DNA of 55,272 nt from Coriobacteriia bacterium (lineage in GTDB: Bacteria > Actinomycetota > Coriobacteriia > Anaerosomatales > JAAXUF01), in contig JAAXWY010000012.1 of NCBI GenBank assembly GCA_013334745.1, positions 1 through 55,272 of the forward strand, given 5' to 3'. A program made the position numbers and the translations under genes. This document shows positions 53,093 through 55,272 of the stretch, one piece after another; position 1 is the first letter of the stretch, and every line of letters starts with the position of its first letter. The notes below the pieces were generated by a model. The model was not told the DNA's origin and searched no databases. It worked only from the letters and a program-made list of their open reading frames with translations.

Positions 53093-54016
53093 GTGTCCAA
53101 GAAGTCCCTCGCCCTCCTGATCTCGATACCGGTCGTGCTCGCAATCGCCGTCCTCGGCTATGCGATCTACGTGTCCGTTCAGATTCGCACCGGCGGATAC
53201 GCCGAGAAGCCCGCCGAGGATTCGTCGACCGCCACCACTCTGCCGATGAACCCTTCCGCCCCGATGATCGTCGCCGAGACGCTCGAGCCGACCGGCTCGC
53301 GTTCCAAGCGCGGCACGATCGTCTTCGACATGTCGCACAACGAGGTCTTCGGGCCGCAGGATGCCAGCGAACTCGGGCAGTCGAAGGCCGTCGAACGCAT
53401 GCGCAATGCCGGCTACGCGGTCAAGGTGATCACGAAGCCCATCGACAAGAAGACGCTGTCCGAAGACGTCGCTGCGGTGTTCCTGCCCGGACCCATGGTT
53501 CCGCTCTCCGATGAGGAGCGCACGGTCCTCGACGACTTCGTCGGGCGCGGTGGCACGATGATCATGACGATCCACGTGCCGTTCCCCGTCATGGGTACGC
53601 CCGCACGCTACGGGCTGCCGGTCGGCACCGGAGTCATGGTCGATCCGCGTCTCGACGGCAACCAGGGCTACTGGGCGACCGACAAGGTCATCGCCGACCC
53701 GGTCACCGAGGGCGTCAAGATGCTGAGCGTCGCGTCCGGTTGGCCCGTCGGTCTCGAGAAGTCCGACATCGCCGATCCCCGCATCATCATCGAGGCGCCC
53801 GCCGAGGTCGTGGTCGACCAGAACAACGACCAGAAGTTCGACAAGAAGGATCCGCAGCCGCCGTACGGCGTGGTGGGCGTCGCGACGATCGGCTCGGGAC
53901 GCGTGGTGGTTCTCGGAGACGATGCGATCTTCGCCAACATCGCCATCGACACCAACGACAACGCACGACTGCTCGACAACCTGCTCGAACTGATCGCCGC
54001 CCCCAAGCCCGCGTAG
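53093..54016 (+). CDS. DUF4350-type exported protein
   Basis: 307 aa from GTG 53093, with AAAGGA seven bases upstream. One N-terminal membrane span (LALLISIPVVLAIAVLGYAI) leaves the rest outside. The core matches the DUF4350/ThuA-like flavodoxin-shaped fold: GTIVFDMSHNEVFGPQDASE, ERMRNAGYAVKVITKPIDKK, AVFLPGPMVPLSDEERTVLD, DFVGRGGTMIMTIHVP and VGVATIGSGRVVVLGDDAIF. A Ca-like acidic loop occurs at NNDQKFDKKDPQ. Function of the family is not settled; carbohydrate binding or membrane-associated regulation has been proposed for related folds. The small membrane protein gene follows by 64 bases. Confidence 0.75.
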   Translation: MSKKSLALLISIPVVLAIAVLGYAIYVSVQIRTGGYAEKPAEDSSTATTLPMNPSAPMIVAETLEPTGSRSKRGTIVFDMSHNEVFGPQDASELGQSKAVERMRNAGYAVKVITKPIDKKTLSEDVAAVFLPGPMVPLSDEERTVLDDFVGRGGTMIMTIHVPFPVMGTPARYGLPVGTGVMVDPRLDGNQGYWATDKVIADPVTEGVKMLSVASGWPVGLEKSDIADPRIIIEAPAEVVVDQNNDQKFDKKDPQPPYGVVGVATIGSGRVVVLGDDAIFANIAIDTNDNARLLDNLLELIAAPKPA

Positions 54017-54080
54017 CGATTCGCGTTGCTCGGCGGCTTTGCTCGGGAACGTACTAACCGAGAAGGAAGGTGGGACCACA

Positions 54081-54473
54081 ATGGTCACTCGTGAAGAGAT
54101 TCTCGCGACCAAGGACGAATGGCTCGCGCGCAAGGATGAGATCCGCGATCGGTTCGTCGAGCGCATCGACGACCCGGCGGTCGACGCCGCCATCGGGCTT
54201 TCGCTCGTGGGAGCCGGGCTGGGCGCCGTCATCATGAACCTGATTCGCGGCAAGCGCGGGGCGTGGCCGTACCTGCTGCCGGCGGTCTTCATCCTCGGCG
54301 GAATCGCGGTCATCAGCGGCGGCGCGGTCAGCCGTCGTTCGGACCGCATAGCGACCGCAAGCGAGGTCATGCGCGAGCAGCTCGCCGGGCTCGACCCGAT
54401 TGCACGCGCGCAGGTCCTCAAGGACGTCGCCTCCGAGTCGTTCGCTCCGCTCATCCATCGCAGCGCGGAGTAG
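54081..54473 (+). CDS. small membrane protein with two spans
   Basis: 130 aa from ATG 54081, with AAGGTGGG upstream. A charged helical N-terminus (EEILATKDEWLARKDEIRDR; FVERIDDP) precedes two spans (AIGLSLVGAGLGAVIMNLIR; WPYLLPAVFILGGIAVISGG). A charged helical tail follows (IATASEVMREQLAGLDPIAR). No family recognised. It is co-directional with the DUF4350 gene before it and the acetyltransferase gene nine bases after it. Confidence 0.75.
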   Translation: MVTREEILATKDEWLARKDEIRDRFVERIDDPAVDAAIGLSLVGAGLGAVIMNLIRGKRGAWPYLLPAVFILGGIAVISGGAVSRRSDRIATASEVMREQLAGLDPIARAQVLKDVASESFAPLIHRSAE

Positions 54474-54482
54474 CGGGGACGC

Positions 54483-55037
54483 ATGCCGGGCGCGTGGGAG
54501 ACCAATAGGCTGCTGCTGCGTGAGCTCGGACCCGAGCATGCCGCGCCTGTGCGCGCGTACGGGCTGCGCTCGCTCGAGTACCACTTCCCGTGGGATCCCA
54601 CGCGGCCTGCCGACTACTGGCAGTTGCCCGTGGTCGCCGAGCGGTTGCGCGGCCAGATCGAGGAGGGCCGGCGCGGCATGTCGCTGTGTCTGTTCCTGTC
54701 GCCCAAGACCGACCCGGGCGTCGTCATCGGTGCGGTCAACACCCGCAACATCATCCGGGGCGCATTGCAGTCGGCACACGTGGGCTATGCGCTCGCTCCC
54801 GACGCGGTCGGTCAGGGCTTCATGACCGAGGCGGTGCGGGGTGTGGTGGGCATCGCCTTCGGGGAACTCGGCCTACACCGGCTCGAGATCAACGTGATGC
54901 CGCACAACGAGCGGTCGCTGGGCGTCGCCGAGCGAGCCGGGTTCTCCCGGGAGGGCTACTCGCCGCGCTACCTGCGCATCAACGGCCGGTGGGAAGACCA
55001 CGTCCGCTACGCGCGGATCAACGAGGCGGCGCTGTGA
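54483..55037 (+). CDS. GNAT-family N-acetyltransferase (RimJ-like)
   Basis: 184 aa. The start WETNRLLLRELGPEHAAPV fits the RimJ/RimL branch. HVGYALAPDAVGQGFMTEAV is the acetyl-CoA-binding motif A (Q/RxxGxG/A), and GIAFGELGLHRLEINVMPHN with ERSLGVAERAGFSREGY are the conserved C-terminal strands and helix. It would acetylate a protein N-terminus, amino acid or small amine. Its stop overlaps the following ABC ATPase start by four bases (GTGA). Confidence 0.88.
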   Translation: MPGAWETNRLLLRELGPEHAAPVRAYGLRSLEYHFPWDPTRPADYWQLPVVAERLRGQIEEGRRGMSLCLFLSPKTDPGVVIGAVNTRNIIRGALQSAHVGYALAPDAVGQGFMTEAVRGVVGIAFGELGLHRLEINVMPHNERSLGVAERAGFSREGYSPRYLRINGRWEDHVRYARINEAAL

Positions 55038-55272
55038 GCGACGACGTGAGCACGGAGTCGTTGGCGCCGCCCCTGCTCGAGCTGCGTGGCGCAGTCGTCA
55101 TGCGGGACGGACGAGCGATCCTCTCGGTGGACGAGTTCCGCATCGACGCCGGCGAGCGGCTGGTGGTCTTGGGCCCCAACGGCGCGGGCAAGTCGACGCT
55201 CATCAAGCTGCTGACCAAAGAGGTGCTGCCGCTGTGGGCCGACCCGCCGCCGGTGCGCTTCCTCGGCGAGCC
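55034..55272 (+). CDS. ABC transporter ATPase, 5' part, cut by window edge
   Basis: The frame opens at GTG 55034 inside the acetyltransferase stop and stays open to the end, 79 codons. MSDDVSTESLAPPLLELRGA is followed by GERLVVLGPNGAGKSTLIKL with an intact Walker A (GPNGAGKST). Signature and Walker B lie outside the window. The substrate cannot be judged. Confidence 0.85.
   Translation, partial: MSDDVSTESLAPPLLELRGAVVMRDGRAILSVDEFRIDAGERLVVLGPNGAGKSTLIKLLTKEVLPLWADPPPVRFLGE

Noticed and set aside
53030-54601. Long open frame on the - strand (523 codons)
   Set aside because: Antisense to the DUF4350 gene and the small membrane protein gene, which have ribosome sites and sensible membrane spans; the minus frame has none.

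Overview
The window is high-GC bacterial DNA, densely coded, with many GTG starts, 1- to 4-base start/stop overlaps and no tRNA, rRNA, CRISPR array or insertion sequence that I can recognise. Tyrosine phenol-lyase, arginine deiminase, a UPF0182 protein, PASTA proteins and a TagGH exporter together suggest a monoderm actinobacterium with amino-acid-fermenting habits, possibly Coriobacteriia-like. That placement is inference from gene content only.

Left part (1-4.7 kb): a 5'-truncated arylsulfatase remnant at the edge, a Gly-rich secreted protein, tyrosine phenol-lyase, an amino-acid ABC permease and binding lipoprotein without an ATPase gene, and a TudS-like desulfidase.

Cell-surface glycopolymer region (4.8-24.7 kb): a minus-strand operon with two CDP-glycerol glycerophosphotransferases, TagD and a medium-chain dehydrogenase. 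Divergent from it are a TagE-like GT4 and a GT2 enzyme that seem to share a C-terminal beta-rich module. Next come a UPF0182 membrane protein, the TagH/TagG-like exporter with a recognisable promoter, a secreted zinc phospholipase C-like protein, a TPR-GGDEF diguanylate cyclase and a nonulosonic acid cassette: NeuB lacking its SAF domain, a NeuA-HAD fusion and a 664-aa unfamiliar transferase. The simplest reading is a poly(polyol-phosphate) wall polymer with glycosyl and nonulosonate decoration. The nonulosonate unit is the best candidate here for an incompletely described system.

Middle (24.8-39.8 kb): small hypothetical proteins including an HMA-like fold without metal cysteines, a hotdog thioesterase, a heterodimeric ABC exporter with one degenerate ATP site, a 730-aa protein with two alpha/beta-hydrolase domains fused to an HdeD-like membrane domain, an acyltransferase-3, a cytochrome b, a small wHTH protein, a four-gene secreted/membrane operon (C39 peptidase, TPR-like membrane protein, MucB/LolA-like protein, beta-propeller lipoprotein) and a MOCOS-like PLP enzyme.

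Right part (39.9-55.3 kb): arginine deiminase, an ATC-hydrolase-like protein, an EEP hydrolase, a PASTA-propeller membrane protein, TypA/BipA, a GT-C-like membrane protein, a dual CDGSH protein, a TipAL-type MerR regulator with a textbook 19-bp-spacer operator, an alkaline-phosphatase-fold membrane protein, a DUF1295 protein, a DUF4350 protein, a GNAT acetyltransferase and the start of an ABC ATPase cut by the right edge.

Three convergent gene pairs end in 4-base overlaps (CTAG, TTAG, CTAG) in which both strands terminate.
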